A stretch of 64,000 nt of DNA from Acidobacteriota bacterium (GTDB lineage: Bacteria > Acidobacteriota > Thermoanaerobaculia > Thermoanaerobaculales > Thermoanaerobaculaceae), in the NCBI GenBank assembly GCA_003133645.1, contig PKYI01000033.1, forward strand, positions 21,385-85,384, written 5' to 3'. Positions 10,355 to 20,553 of the stretch are shown here, piece by piece. The translations under genes and the position numbers were made by a program. Position 1 is the stretch's first letter. Each line of letters starts with the position of its first letter. Under the pieces are notes generated by a model. It saw only the letters and a program-made list of their open reading frames with translations, had not been told where the DNA came from and searched no databases.

Positions 10355-12439
10355 ATGCCCTTGGCGGAGCTGGCGCGGCGTCCGAAGGTGAGGCGGTGGC
10401 TCGGAATCGCGGCCGCCGCGGTGGCCGTGCACGCCCTGATCGGCGTCTTCGCCGTGCCGCCCCTGCTGCGCTCACTCCTCGCCGGCAAGCTCACGCAGGC
10501 GCTGCACCGGCGCACCACGGTCGAGGCCGTGTCGTTCAACCCGTTCGCCCTCGCCGTCCACGAGCTCAAGGTGGCGGACGGGACCGTGCTGTTCTCCGAC
10601 GCGGCGGTGAAGCCCCCGTTCGCGGCCACGTTGCGCGCGGTGGAACTCGGCGTGCGCTCGTTCAGCACCGCACCCAACGCAGCCGCCACGGTCGAGCTGT
10701 CGCTGGCGACGGACGCGGACGAGACGCTGCGCGAGACCGGCGAGCTGACGTTCGCGCCGCTCGCGGCGCACGGGACGGTCGAGGTCGCGGGTCTGCCGCT
10801 GCGCCGCTACGCGGCGTACTACAGGGACGCCGTCGCGTTCGAGGTCAGAGACGGCGTGCTCGGCCTGCCCACCGGCTACGCCTGATCCGGAAGCGGCGAC
10901 GGCTGGACGCTCTCGGACTTGGCGGCCACACTGCGCTCGCTGCGCCTGCACCGTGCCGGGGAGCGCGGCGACTTCCTCGCCGTCCCCGAGACGGTGCTGA
11001 AGGGGTCGTCTCGCTCGACCTGGCCGCACGGACCCTCACGCTCGGAGAGCTGTCGCTCGCGGGCGCCCGCCTCGCGGTCGCTCGCGGCTACAGTCAAGGG
11101 CCTGCCTTTGGTCCCGCTGCAGGGGTACATCACCGACCGCCTTCACCTCGTCGTCAACGACGGCACCGCCTCGGCCGCCGGCGAGCTGACCGTTGCCGCG
11201 GGCGGCCCGGCGTCGAGCGCCAGCTTCACCGGGCGGGCCTCGGTCGACCGCCTCGCCACCGTGGACGCCCACGCCGCCGAGGACCTCGTCAAGTGGGACT
11301 CGCTCGTCTTCACCGGCGTCTCGTTCGCCAGCGAGCCGTTCCGCCTCGAGATCGCCGACGTCACGCTCGCAGGACTGGCCTCGAAAGTCATCCTCGCCGC
11401 CGACAGCGCGATCGCCTTCGTCGACCGCTCGGTGAGCCCGGAGTTCCGGATGGACGTGACCGGCCTGGCAGGATCCGTGTCGGGCCTGTCCTCGCTCGCC
11501 TTGACCGCCGCCGATGTCGATCTCCGCGCGACCCTCAACGGCCAGGCGCCGGTGTCGCTCACCGGCAAGGTCAACATGCTCGCCGGGAACCTGTTCCTCG
11601 ACATCAAGGTGGCAAGCCCAAAGGCGACCCACCTGCCGGTGCGCCTCGCCATCTCGCTGCTCAAGCACCGCGAGGGGCGCATCACGCTGAACCTGCCGGT
11701 CAGCGGCTCGCTCGACGACCCCAAGTTCCGCGTCGGGCGGATCATCCTGAAGGTGATCGTCAACCTGCTCGCCAAGGTCGCAACCTCCCCGTTCTCGCTG
11801 CTGGGCTCACTGTTCGGCGGCAGCAGCGCCGAACTGGACACCGTCGCGTTCGCGCCCGGCGCCGCCACCCTCGACGACACCGCTCGCGGCCGTCTCGACA
11901 TCCTCGCGAAAGCGCTCAACGACCGGCCCGGCCTCCGGCTCGAGATCGCCGGCCGCACCGACGAGGCCGCCGAGTACGACGAGTACCTCACCCCCGCCTA
12001 CAAGCACGGCAAGTTCGCCAAGCCGCGGAACTTCCTCGGCATCGCCAAGAAGGAGCCGGCGCCCGAGATGGAGCGTCTCCTGCGCGCCAGCCTCGACCCC
12101 AGCCCCGACGCTCTGCGCCACCTCGCCACCGCCCGCGCCGAGGCCGTCCAGGGCTACCTGCTGCAGACCGGCAAGGTCAAGGCCGACCAGCTCTTTATCG
12201 TCGGGCCGTCGGGCGCCGCGCCAGCCGCCAAGGGCAAGGGCGATTTCTCCGCGGTGACTTCGATCGACGAGGTCATCGGCAGCTACGTCGCCGCCGAGGC
12301 CGCCGCCGGCGCCGTCAAGTCGGGTGAGGCGGCGGTGTACACGAAGGGCGAGGTCTCGCTCGCCCTGGCCGGCACCGGCCGCGGCGTCGTCATCGGCTTC
12401 GACTTCGGCAAGCTCGACATCGAGCGCACTCACAGATAG
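10355..12439 (+). pseudogene. DUF748 family protein, disrupted (in-frame TGA at 10883, two frame changes ~11.0-11.1 kb, apparent internal deletions)
   Basis: N-terminal part in ORF 10355..10885, C-terminal part in ORF 10919..12439 (SLDDPKFRVGRIILKVIVNLLAKVATSPFSLLGSLFGG), intermediate peptide VVSLDLAARTLTLGELSLAGARLAV in another frame. Confidence 0.7.
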
Positions 12440-12544
12440 CCGCGGGCTGCTGCAGGACGGCCGGAACCGGTGTGGGTCCGGAGGCGGAGCCGGGCGGGGC
12501 GCCCCGGGCGCAACTGCGGAACGGGGTTGTGCGTAAACTGTTCC

Positions 12545-13237
12545 ATGATGAGACTGGACAGGCCGCGGCCGTGGACATGGTTGAGGTCCGCGTCGCTGCT
12601 CTGCCTGACAGTCGGCGTCGCGGCGGCGGCCGGGCCGCGCATCGACTTCGACCGTCTCTCGACCGACGAGGGCCTGTCGGAGAGCATCGTCGAGGACGGA
12701 TCGGGCATCCTCTGGGTGGGCGCATTCGAGGGTGGCCTCAACCGGCTGGACCAGGCAACTGGCGGCTTCCGCCGCTATACCGCCCGCGACGGTCTGGCCA
12801 GCGACTCCGTCTACGCGATGGTCCTCGACCCCGCAACCGGCGATCTGACGTTCGTCAACGCCGGTCTGTGCGAGCCGCTCATGAAGTCCGGAGCGGGCGT
12901 GGAGTACTTGACCTCCTCCGGGTCGACCCTCCCGCTGGGCGCCCGTGCCGGCACCTCGTACGAGCGCCGGACGGTGCGGCTGGCCGGGGGGGACGCAATC
13001 GTCGTGTTCTCCGACGGGGTCCCCGAGGCTCAGAGCCATTCCGGCGGCCAGTACGGCTACGACCGCCCCCGTGACCTCCTCGCTCGCCTGGACGTCTCGG
13101 CCCTCTCGGCGGAGAGCATCAGGGACACGCTCATCCGGGATGCGCGACACTTCTCGGGCGGCTCGCACCCGAGCGACGACATGACCCTGGTGGTGATCAG
13201 ATCGACGGCGAACCCTGACGGGTCGGCCGCACACTAA
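12545..13237 (+). CDS. Truncated two-component-regulator propeller fused to SpoIIE/PP2C-type phosphatase C-terminus; possible pseudogene
   Basis: Reg_prop motifs (LSTDEGLSESIV, GILWVGAFEGGLNRLD, DGLASDSVY) run directly into ATGDLTFVNAGL...LPLGARAG...VVFSDGVPEA...HPSDDMTLVVIR. Confidence 0.7.
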   Translation: MMRLDRPRPWTWLRSASLLCLTVGVAAAAGPRIDFDRLSTDEGLSESIVEDGSGILWVGAFEGGLNRLDQATGGFRRYTARDGLASDSVYAMVLDPATGDLTFVNAGLCEPLMKSGAGVEYLTSSGSTLPLGARAGTSYERRTVRLAGGDAIVVFSDGVPEAQSHSGGQYGYDRPRDLLARLDVSALSAESIRDTLIRDARHFSGGSHPSDDMTLVVIRSTANPDGSAAH

Positions 13238-13260
13238 ACTCCGCGGCGGCCGTACTCGGC

Positions 13261-13310
13261 GCTCGGGTCAGGCTTGCATCGTTGGGTTGTCGGGCTCCAG
13301 CCAGCCGCCC
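13261..13310 (+). repeat. Dispersed intergenic repeat, copy A
   Basis: GCTCGGGTCAGGCTTGCATCGTTGGGTTGTCGGGCTCCAGCCAGCCGCC. Confidence 0.5.
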
Positions 13311-13327
13311 ATCCCGCATTTGTCAAC

Positions 13328-14082
13328 TCAGCCGGACCTGGAGGTACCGATCGCGCCAGGGTTCTGGTGAGGCCACCGCTTCCTGCACACGCCGACGACC
13401 ACGCCGGCGAGCTCGTCGATCGGGCACCAGGACGAGTTGACGACCAGATCGTAGTACAGCGGATCCTCCACGTCGCAGTCGAACGCGTGCGATACGGCGT
13501 GCGCCCGCGCCCTGTCGGCATCCTTGATCTCATCGTACGCACTCTCCTTGTCCATGCCGCTCCGGGAACAGACACGGGCGATGCGGTCCTCGATGGTCGC
13601 CACCACCCGGACCGAGAGGCCACGTTCGTGCGGCAGGAAGAAATTGGCGTCACGCCCGAGAAAGACCACCTCCCCGTGCACCGCGAGGAGCTGAAAGACG
13701 CGCCGCAACTCGTGGGTGTAGGTGTCGCGCGTGATCATGGCGTGCGGCATGAGGTCGCCGAGAACATCGGTGACCCAGTTCGCGGCGTCCTTATCGAGAA
13801 GGTTCATCATCGAGGGGTTGACATGCAGGTGTGCAGCCACGAGGTCGACCACCTCGCGATCCAGGACCGGCCACCCGAGGGCTGCGCCGACCCGCCGGGC
13901 GAGCTCGATCCCGCCCGCTCCGCGCTGCCGGGCCACGGCGACGTACGGACCCATGTGGCATTCGGGCTCGTACTCCGGCCTCTCGGACGCGAGGGCCGCG
14001 GCGATGCGCCGCCGCATGCGGTTCCAGCTGATGCTCCGCGCCGCCAGTTCGGTGACGATCGCATCCACTGAGGGAGTGGTCA
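13328..14082 (-). CDS. Cytidylate kinase-like family protein
   Basis: VAVARQRGAGGIELARRVGAALGWPVLDREVVDLVAAHL P-loop-like start; RD...RVVATIEDRIARV. Confidence 0.75.
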
Positions 14083-14210
14083 TGACGGTGGCCTCCGGAT
14101 CTGTTGGTCCTAAACCTAATCTCGTCGCATCTCGCTGCCACGTCAACCCTGGTCGCTCGCGACCAGGTGAGCCGGCGGCACCCGCGAGGCGGAGCTGCGC
14201 CGCCGACCGG

Positions 14211-16001
14211 TCATTGCGGCCTCGCCTCCCGGTACATCTCCTCGACAAGGGCGGCGAACTCCCTCTCCACGACGCGCCGGCGTACCTTGAGCGTGGGGGT
14301 GAGCTGGCCGCCCTCGATGGTCAGCGTCACGGGCAACACCCGAAACAGCCGGATCTGCTCGTAGTGGGCCAACTCGGCGTTGGCCGCCTCCACCGCCTCG
14401 CGGAACAGCGCCTGCACCCGGGAATCGGCGGCAAGGCCGACGGGCTCCTCCTCCGCGATCCCCTGTCCGGCGGCCCAGCCCCGCAGAGCGGCGAAGTCGG
14501 GGGAGAGGAGGGCCACGATATACGGCCTGCCGTCGCCGATGAGCACCGCGGCGTCCACGAACCGGGAGCGCTTGAGCAACTCCTCGATGGGCTGAGGGGC
14601 GACGTTCTTGCCGCCTGCGGTGACGATGAGGTCCTTCTTGCGGTCCGTGATGTAGAGGAATCCGTCGCCGTCGAGGCGGCCGATGTCGCCGGTGTGGAAG
14701 AACCCGTCGGGCTCGAAGGCATCGCGGGTCGCGTCCGGCCGATGCCAGTAGCCCGGCGTGACGTTGGCGCCACGCACCAGGATCTCGCCGTCGCCCGCGA
14801 TGCGGACCTCCACGTGGTCCAGGGGGCGGCCCACCGAGCCCAGGCGGTTTTCTCCGGGAAGGCAGCCGTTCACCGCAATCCCGGGCGACGTCTCGGTGAG
14901 GCCATAGCCCTCCTGGATGGGAACCCCGACGGCGTGGAAGAACTCGTTGACGCGGACCGGCAGCGGTGCGCCGCCGGAGAGGGCGTAGGCCACCCGTCCG
15001 CCCAGGGCGGCGCGCACCTTGGAGAGCACGAGCCGGTCGGCGACGGCGTAGGCGAGGGCCGTGCGCACGCCCGGGCGTTGCCCCGCCAGGCGGGCCCGAG
15101 CCACCCGCGTGCCGGCGGCCAGGGCCCAGTGGAACAGCCGGCGGCGCGCGGGGGTTGCCGCGTCCACCCTGGTGAGCACCGCGTCCCGGACCTTCTCGAA
15201 CACGCGTGGCACGCTGCAGAAGTACATCGGCCTGATCACCGGCAGCAGCTCCGCCACGTGGCGGGCGGCGCAGTACGCCCGCGGGCACGACAACCGCATG
15301 TAGGCATAGCCCGCGCAGCGCTCGAGAACGTGGCACAGGGGCAGGAACTCCAGAACCAGGTCGTCCCCGGTGGTGGCGGCGCGCGCCGCCACCACCGCCG
15401 AGTTCTCGATGAAGTTGCGGTGCGTCAGCATCACGCCCTTGGGGTCGCCGGTGGTGCCGGAGGTGTAGATGATGGTGGCCAGGTCATCGGGACCGATCCT
15501 CCCGGCGCGCTCCCAGAAACGCGAACCGGCGTCCCCGGAGGCGCCGGAGGCGAGGATCTCCTCGAAGGACAGAGCGCCCGCCGCCGGCGTCCCCTCGATC
15601 TGCACCACGTGCTCGAGGCCGGGGCAGTCGCGGCGCACGCCGACCAGCATCACCGCGTGTTCGGCGCTGTCCGCCACAACCACGCGGCTGCCGGAGTCGC
15701 GCACCTGAAACGCGATCTGGGCGGCGGTGAGGGTGGTGTACACGGGCACGTCCACGGCGCCCAGATCCAGCACCGCGAGGTCCACCATGTGCCACTCCGG
15801 GCGGTTCTCCGACATCAGCATCACCCGGTCGCCCCGCTCCACACCGAGCCGCGCGAGGCCCTCGGCCAAGGCCGCCGTGTGCTCGAGCAGCTCGCGGGTC
15901 GAGAGCCACCGCACCTCGCCGGGGCGGTAGAGGGCACAGTGGCGGTCCTTCTCCACCGCCACGTCGCGCCGGAAGATTTCGATGATGGAGCGCTCGCTCA
16001 T
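14211..16001 (-). CDS. AMP-dependent long-chain fatty-acid--CoA ligase
   Basis: ATIIYTSGTTGDPKGVMLTHRN, YGLTETSPGIAVN, FHTGDIGRLDGDGFLYITDRKKDLIVTAGGKNVAP. Confidence 0.93.
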   Translation of the reverse strand: MSERSIIEIFRRDVAVEKDRHCALYRPGEVRWLSTRELLEHTAALAEGLARLGVERGDRVMLMSENRPEWHMVDLAVLDLGAVDVPVYTTLTAAQIAFQVRDSGSRVVVADSAEHAVMLVGVRRDCPGLEHVVQIEGTPAAGALSFEEILASGASGDAGSRFWERAGRIGPDDLATIIYTSGTTGDPKGVMLTHRNFIENSAVVAARAATTGDDLVLEFLPLCHVLERCAGYAYMRLSCPRAYCAARHVAELLPVIRPMYFCSVPRVFEKVRDAVLTRVDAATPARRRLFHWALAAGTRVARARLAGQRPGVRTALAYAVADRLVLSKVRAALGGRVAYALSGGAPLPVRVNEFFHAVGVPIQEGYGLTETSPGIAVNGCLPGENRLGSVGRPLDHVEVRIAGDGEILVRGANVTPGYWHRPDATRDAFEPDGFFHTGDIGRLDGDGFLYITDRKKDLIVTAGGKNVAPQPIEELLKRSRFVDAAVLIGDGRPYIVALLSPDFAALRGWAAGQGIAEEEPVGLAADSRVQALFREAVEAANAELAHYEQIRLFRVLPVTLTIEGGQLTPTLKVRRRVVEREFAALVEEMYREARPQ

Positions 16002-16207
16002 GGGCACCTCGCCTCGATCGCGGGATCCGCCCGCCTGCAGTGCCGGGACGGAACGCTCCACGGCACGGTCGCCGCTCCCGGAATGGCGGCCGCGACGCGG
16101 GTCCGTATCGCGAAAACGGTCGTTCTCTCAATATTCTAGCGTCTCCGAGGCCCGGCGCGACCGGAGGGTCGTTCGCCGTCAGGCCCGTCTCCCTCGCCGG
16201 CGTCGAT

Positions 16208-16474
16208 ATGAGTGGCCCACGCCGCGGCCCAGGTATCATCGAGACCGTGGCCAAGGAAGTTCCCGCCGCTGCGCTCGTTTCGGCTCTGGCCCCGGCAGTG
16301 GCCCTCGTCGCCGGCCTGCCGTTCGTGAACCGGATCGAGCCCGTCGTGCTCGGCCTCCCATTTCTGCTCTTCTGGATCCTCGGGTGGGTCCTGGTCACGC
16401 CGGTCTTCCTGGCCATCGCCTATCTCCTCGCCGAGGCGACGCCCGATCGCACGGCGGGCGGGGCGAGTCGGTGA
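16208..16474 (+). CDS. DUF3311-like small membrane protein
   Basis: Short two-TM protein directly upstream of and overlapping (GTGA) an SSS symporter. Confidence 0.65.
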   Translation: MSGPRRGPGIIETVAKEVPAAALVSALAPAVALVAGLPFVNRIEPVVLGLPFLLFWILGWVLVTPVFLAIAYLLAEATPDRTAGGASR

Positions 16475-17919
16475 CGACGCCCCTGCTCGTCATCGTGGCG
16501 TTCGTCCTCGTCTCGGCGGCGGTCGGCGTCATCGGCCGCGGCCGCGGCGAGATGAACATCGAGCGCTGGAGTGTCGGCGGCCGCCGCTTCGGCGTGGTCC
16601 TCGTCTGGCTGCTGACGGCCGGCGAGATCTACACCACCTTCACCTTCCTCGGCGCGAGCGGCTGGGCCTATTCGCGCGGCGCGCCGGCGTTCTACATCCT
16701 CGCCTACGGCACGATCGGCTACATCATCTCGTTCTTCCTGCTCCCGCCGGTGTGGCGCATGGCGAAGCGCCTCGGCCTGCACACGCAGCCGGACTTCTTC
16801 CTGGCGCGCTACGACTCTCCGGTACTCACCACGCTCGTGGTGTTGATCGGCGTGGTGTCGATCGTGCCCTACCTGCAGCTCCAGCTCGCCGGCCTCGGCA
16901 TGATCGTCGAGATCGCCAGCGCGGGCGCGGTCTCCTCCCACCTCGCGATCGTCGTCGGGTTCGCCGTCACCTGCGTGTTCGTCTACACCAGCGGGATCAA
17001 GGGCATCGCGTGGGTGGCGATCATCAAGGACGTCGCGATGATCGTCGCCGTCGTCGTCATCGGCATCGGGCTGCCGGCGATGTACTTCGGCGGCGTGGGC
17101 AAGATGCTCACCGAGCTGATACGCCAGCACCCCACCCACCTCACCTTTCCGGGCGGGACGACGACGATGGGCGTCGGCTGGGTGATCAGCACCGTCCTGC
17201 TCACCGGCATGGGCTTCTACTGCTGGCCGCACACGTTCGCGTCGGCGTTCTCCGCGAAGGACGACCGCACGCTGCGGCGCAACGCGGTCATCATGCCGCT
17301 CTACCAGCTGCCGGTCCTGCTCGTCTTCTTCGTCGGGTTCACGGCGCTGCTGGTGATGCCGGGGTTGAAGAACCCGGACACCGCGCTGCTGGCGCTCGTC
17401 GGCCGCAGCTACCCGGGCTGGTTCGCCGGCTTCGTGGGCGGCGCCGGTGCCGTCACCGCGATGGTGCCGGCGGCGATGCTCCTGCTCGGGGCGTCGACAC
17501 TGGTGGCGAAGAACCTCTACCGGCCGTTGCGGCGCGGTCCCGTCAGCGAGCAGCACCTGATGCGCGCGTCGCGCGGCTTCATGCTGGCGATCGCCGTCAC
17601 GGCGCTGGTGCTCGCGCTCTGGTCGCCCACCGAGCTGGTCAAGCTGCTGATCTTTGGCTACGACGGCATCGCGCAGCTCTTCCCCGGCATCGTGCTCGGC
17701 GTGTTCGCCCGCCGCGTCACCGCCCGCCCCGTCATCCTGGGGTTGGTGGCCGGGGTCGCGTTCGTGATCGGCCTCATCTGGAGCGGCCACGATCCGTTCC
17801 TGGGGCTGAACGCCGGGTTCGCCGGCCTTGTCGTCAACGCGGCGGTCACCCTCATTTCGATGGCGATCGTCAGCGCCGGGGAGCCGGCCGGCGCGCACGT
17901 TCCTGGAACGCAGTGCTGA
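16471..17919 (+). CDS. Sodium:solute symporter family protein
   Basis: Multiple TM; WSVGGRRFG...FTFLGASGWAYSRGAPAFYILAYG, GVGWVISTVLLTGMGFYCWPHTFAS. Confidence 0.88.
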   Translation: MTTPLLVIVAFVLVSAAVGVIGRGRGEMNIERWSVGGRRFGVVLVWLLTAGEIYTTFTFLGASGWAYSRGAPAFYILAYGTIGYIISFFLLPPVWRMAKRLGLHTQPDFFLARYDSPVLTTLVVLIGVVSIVPYLQLQLAGLGMIVEIASAGAVSSHLAIVVGFAVTCVFVYTSGIKGIAWVAIIKDVAMIVAVVVIGIGLPAMYFGGVGKMLTELIRQHPTHLTFPGGTTTMGVGWVISTVLLTGMGFYCWPHTFASAFSAKDDRTLRRNAVIMPLYQLPVLLVFFVGFTALLVMPGLKNPDTALLALVGRSYPGWFAGFVGGAGAVTAMVPAAMLLLGASTLVAKNLYRPLRRGPVSEQHLMRASRGFMLAIAVTALVLALWSPTELVKLLIFGYDGIAQLFPGIVLGVFARRVTARPVILGLVAGVAFVIGLIWSGHDPFLGLNAGFAGLVVNAAVTLISMAIVSAGEPAGAHVPGTQC

Positions 17920-17945
17920 GCACGCCGTCGCGGGAGGACGCAACG

Positions 17946-19109
17946 ATGGGCAACCTCGCAGCTGAAATCGATCCGATGGCCGGCACGCTGGTGGAGTGGC
18001 GGCGTGATTTTCACCGGCACCCCGAGCTGGCGTTCGAGGAGCGACGTACGTCGGCTGTGATCCGGGCGTTCCTCGAGTCCCTGGGGATCGAGGTCCGGAG
18101 CTGCGGCCGCACCGGGCTGCGCGGCGTCCTCCGCGGCGGGCGGCCGGGCCGGACCGTGGCGCTTCGGGCCGACATGGACGCGTTGCCGGTGGCCGAGATC
18201 GCCGGCCACGACTACCAGTCTCAGAACCCCGGCGTCATGCACGCGTGCGGGCACGACGGCCACATGGCGATCCTGATGGGGGCCGCCAAGGTCCTGGCCG
18301 CGCGACGGGACACGCTGCCGGGGAGCGTCGTGTTCCTCTTCCAGCCTGCCGAAGAGAACCCGCCGGGCGGCGCGGCGCTGATGATCGAAGATGGCGCGCT
18401 CGACGGCGTGGACGGCATCTTCGGCCTCCACCTCTGGCAGCCGCTGCCGAGCGGCATCGTCGGCCTGCGCGCCGGCGCGTTGATGGCCCAGGCCGACGAG
18501 TTCGAGGTGGTCGTCCAGGGGCGCGGCGGCCACGCCTCGCAGCCGAACGTGACCGTCGACCCCGTCGTGGTCGCGTCCCACGTCGTCGTCGTCGCCCAGA
18601 CCATCGTCAGCCGGTTCACGAACCCTCTCGAACCGGTCGTCGTGTCGTTCACGACAGTCCACGGAGGGCGGATCCACAACATCATCCCGGACGAGGTGAC
18701 GATGACCGGCACGGTGCGGACGCTCGACCCGGGGACGCAGCTCGCGGTCAAGCAGCGGCTCGCCGAGGTCTGCGAGGCGACATGCCGGCTGTTCGGCGCG
18801 ACCGCCGCGTTTACCTACAAGGAGGGCTACCCGCCGGTCATCAACGATGCCGCCTCGGTCGATCTCGTGCGCCGCGTGGCCGCGCTGGAATTGGGCGGCG
18901 ACTCCGTCAGGACCATCGCACCGGTCATGGGCGGGGAGGACTTCGCGTATTACCTGCAGCGCGTTCCGGGAGCGTTCGCCCTGCTGGGGATGGGAGACAA
19001 CCGGCCCCACCCTCACCACAACGCCCGCTTCGACATCGACGAGACCGTGCTGCCGCTCGGCGTGCGGCTGATGACGGCCGTGGCGCTGGAGATGCTGCAG
19101 CCGGCGTGA
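17946..19109 (+). CDS. M20 family amidohydrolase (hippurate hydrolase-like)
   Basis: FHRHPELAFEE, LRADMDALPV, HACGHDGHMAILMGAA, FQPAEENPPGGA, MGGEDFAYYLQ. Confidence 0.93.
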   Translation: MGNLAAEIDPMAGTLVEWRRDFHRHPELAFEERRTSAVIRAFLESLGIEVRSCGRTGLRGVLRGGRPGRTVALRADMDALPVAEIAGHDYQSQNPGVMHACGHDGHMAILMGAAKVLAARRDTLPGSVVFLFQPAEENPPGGAALMIEDGALDGVDGIFGLHLWQPLPSGIVGLRAGALMAQADEFEVVVQGRGGHASQPNVTVDPVVVASHVVVVAQTIVSRFTNPLEPVVVSFTTVHGGRIHNIIPDEVTMTGTVRTLDPGTQLAVKQRLAEVCEATCRLFGATAAFTYKEGYPPVINDAASVDLVRRVAALELGGDSVRTIAPVMGGEDFAYYLQRVPGAFALLGMGDNRPHPHHNARFDIDETVLPLGVRLMTAVALEMLQPA

Positions 19110-19132
19110 CCGCCGGCCGGCAGCCGGCGGTC
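19108..19132. terminator. Perfect 10-bp hairpin after M20 gene
   Basis: GACCGCCGGC-CGGCA-GCCGGCGGTC overlapping the stop; no clear U-tract. Confidence 0.45.
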
Positions 19133-19145
19133 TGGCACCTGTTGC

Positions 19146-19184
19146 CGCTTGGAGCCCAACAACGCAACTGCGCAAGTCTGACTC
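19146..19184 (-). repeat. Dispersed intergenic repeat, copy B (reverse)
   Basis: Reverse complement reads about TGAGTCAGACTTGCGCAGTTGCGTTGTTGGGCTCCAAG. Confidence 0.5.
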
Positions 19185-19279
19185 AACTACCAACCCAAGT
19201 CCGATCGCGCAGGGGTCGTTGTGGCTCCGCCCGTGGCCCCGAACATCGGATCGGAAGAGATCCGTGACATATTGAGAGC

Positions 19280-20272
19280 GTGGTGACTTCGACGGAACCT
19301 CTGCCGGCGTGGGCGCGGGACCGGGTGGCCGAACTGACGGGCCGATTGTTGCCTGAGTCGTCTCGCATCATCCGGGACACATCCGAGTTCATGGCCATCG
19401 ACCGCGATTCCGTCGTCGAGCTCGGCGGAGAGCTGTTCCTGGTCACGGGCACCGAGCGGGAGCGGCGCTTCGGCCTCGCAGGCGAGCCCAAGTTCTGGGT
19501 CAAGCGCGCCCTCGCGCTGGGGAGCGGATCCCGGCACATCCTCAAGATGGTTTTTCACGAGCGTTTCCGGGCCTGTATCGGCCAGCTCGAGGTCGTTTGC
19601 GTGCGGAGCGCCGAGAAGGAGGCTGCCGTTCTCGATCTGGTGCGGGGCGACCCCCGGTACATGAACGGGCGCTCGGTGCGCGACGAGCGGGGAAACCTGG
19701 TCCGCGTCATCGACTTCATCGAAGGGGAAACCTTCCTCTCGCGGATCTTGGGCCTACCCCTCAGCCACGAGGCGTATATCGAGTCGGTGTTCCCGGGAGT
19801 GCTCTCGGCGATCGCCGAGAGCCTGCTCGCGATCGAACGGCTCCACCGGAGCGGCCTGACCCACGGGGACATCCGCAACGACCACATCTTCGTCGAGGCC
19901 GGGAGCGCACGGCTCCGGTGGATCGACTTCGACCTCGACCAGGACACGCCCGCGTACGACGTCTGGAGCGTCGGCAACCTGCTGCACTGCGTCGTGGCCA
20001 AGGGGTTCATCACCTTCCAGGACGCGTTCGAGCAGCGACCCGAGCTCGCCACGGCCCTGCAGGAGGGCGATGCGAGCGTGTTCTTCCCCTTCCGGGTGAT
20101 GAACCTGGGCAAGGTGTTCCCCTACATTCCGGCTGCGCTCTCCCGGGTTCTCGAGCACTTTGCCGTCTCTGGGACGGTTCGCTACGATCGTGTCGGCCAA
20201 GTGGCGGAGGACCTTGGCGCGTGCGCATCGTCCCTCCGGCGGCCCGGGGACACAACGTTGTTTCGGGTGTGA
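19280..20272 (+). CDS. Protein kinase-fold (RIO/LPS-kinase-like) protein
   Basis: LTHGDIRNDHIFVE catalytic loop, WIDFDLDQDTPAYDVWSVGNLLH. Confidence 0.65.
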   Translation: MVTSTEPLPAWARDRVAELTGRLLPESSRIIRDTSEFMAIDRDSVVELGGELFLVTGTERERRFGLAGEPKFWVKRALALGSGSRHILKMVFHERFRACIGQLEVVCVRSAEKEAAVLDLVRGDPRYMNGRSVRDERGNLVRVIDFIEGETFLSRILGLPLSHEAYIESVFPGVLSAIAESLLAIERLHRSGLTHGDIRNDHIFVEAGSARLRWIDFDLDQDTPAYDVWSVGNLLHCVVAKGFITFQDAFEQRPELATALQEGDASVFFPFRVMNLGKVFPYIPAALSRVLEHFAVSGTVRYDRVGQVAEDLGACASSLRRPGDTTLFRV

Positions 20273-20442
20273 AGGCACCGTCACTCCCGGTTGCGCAGGG
20301 GAACACGCTCCGCCAGGCCGATGCGGTTCGGCTCGGGATGAAGGCGAACCGGCTTGTTGCGCTGCGCGAGGTCGCAGCCAGTGATCACCGTGGGTCCGTG
20401 TCTCAAGCGAGTGACTGGAAATTTGAACTGAGCCTGATCAGG

Positions 20443-20510
20443 TCAGCTCTTCTGAAAGCGTGAAGGCTCCGGGCGAGGCGATCGCGCAACGGGTGGCCTC
20501 GATCAGGGCC
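20443..20510 (-). mobile_element. IS66-type transposase C-terminal remnant
   Basis: Peptide ATRCAIASPGAFTLSEELT* resembles ATRRAIASPGTTTLPEHVT* at 57.6 kb. Confidence 0.5.
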
Positions 20511-20553
20511 GGAGGGAGGGCCTCCCGAGCCTCGGCCGGCGAGCCCGGCGCGC

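Noticed and set aside
17946-19109. M20 hydrolase considered as the missing LysK
   Set aside because: Sequence motifs are hippurate-hydrolase-like and it is ~17 kb from the lys operon next to a symporter
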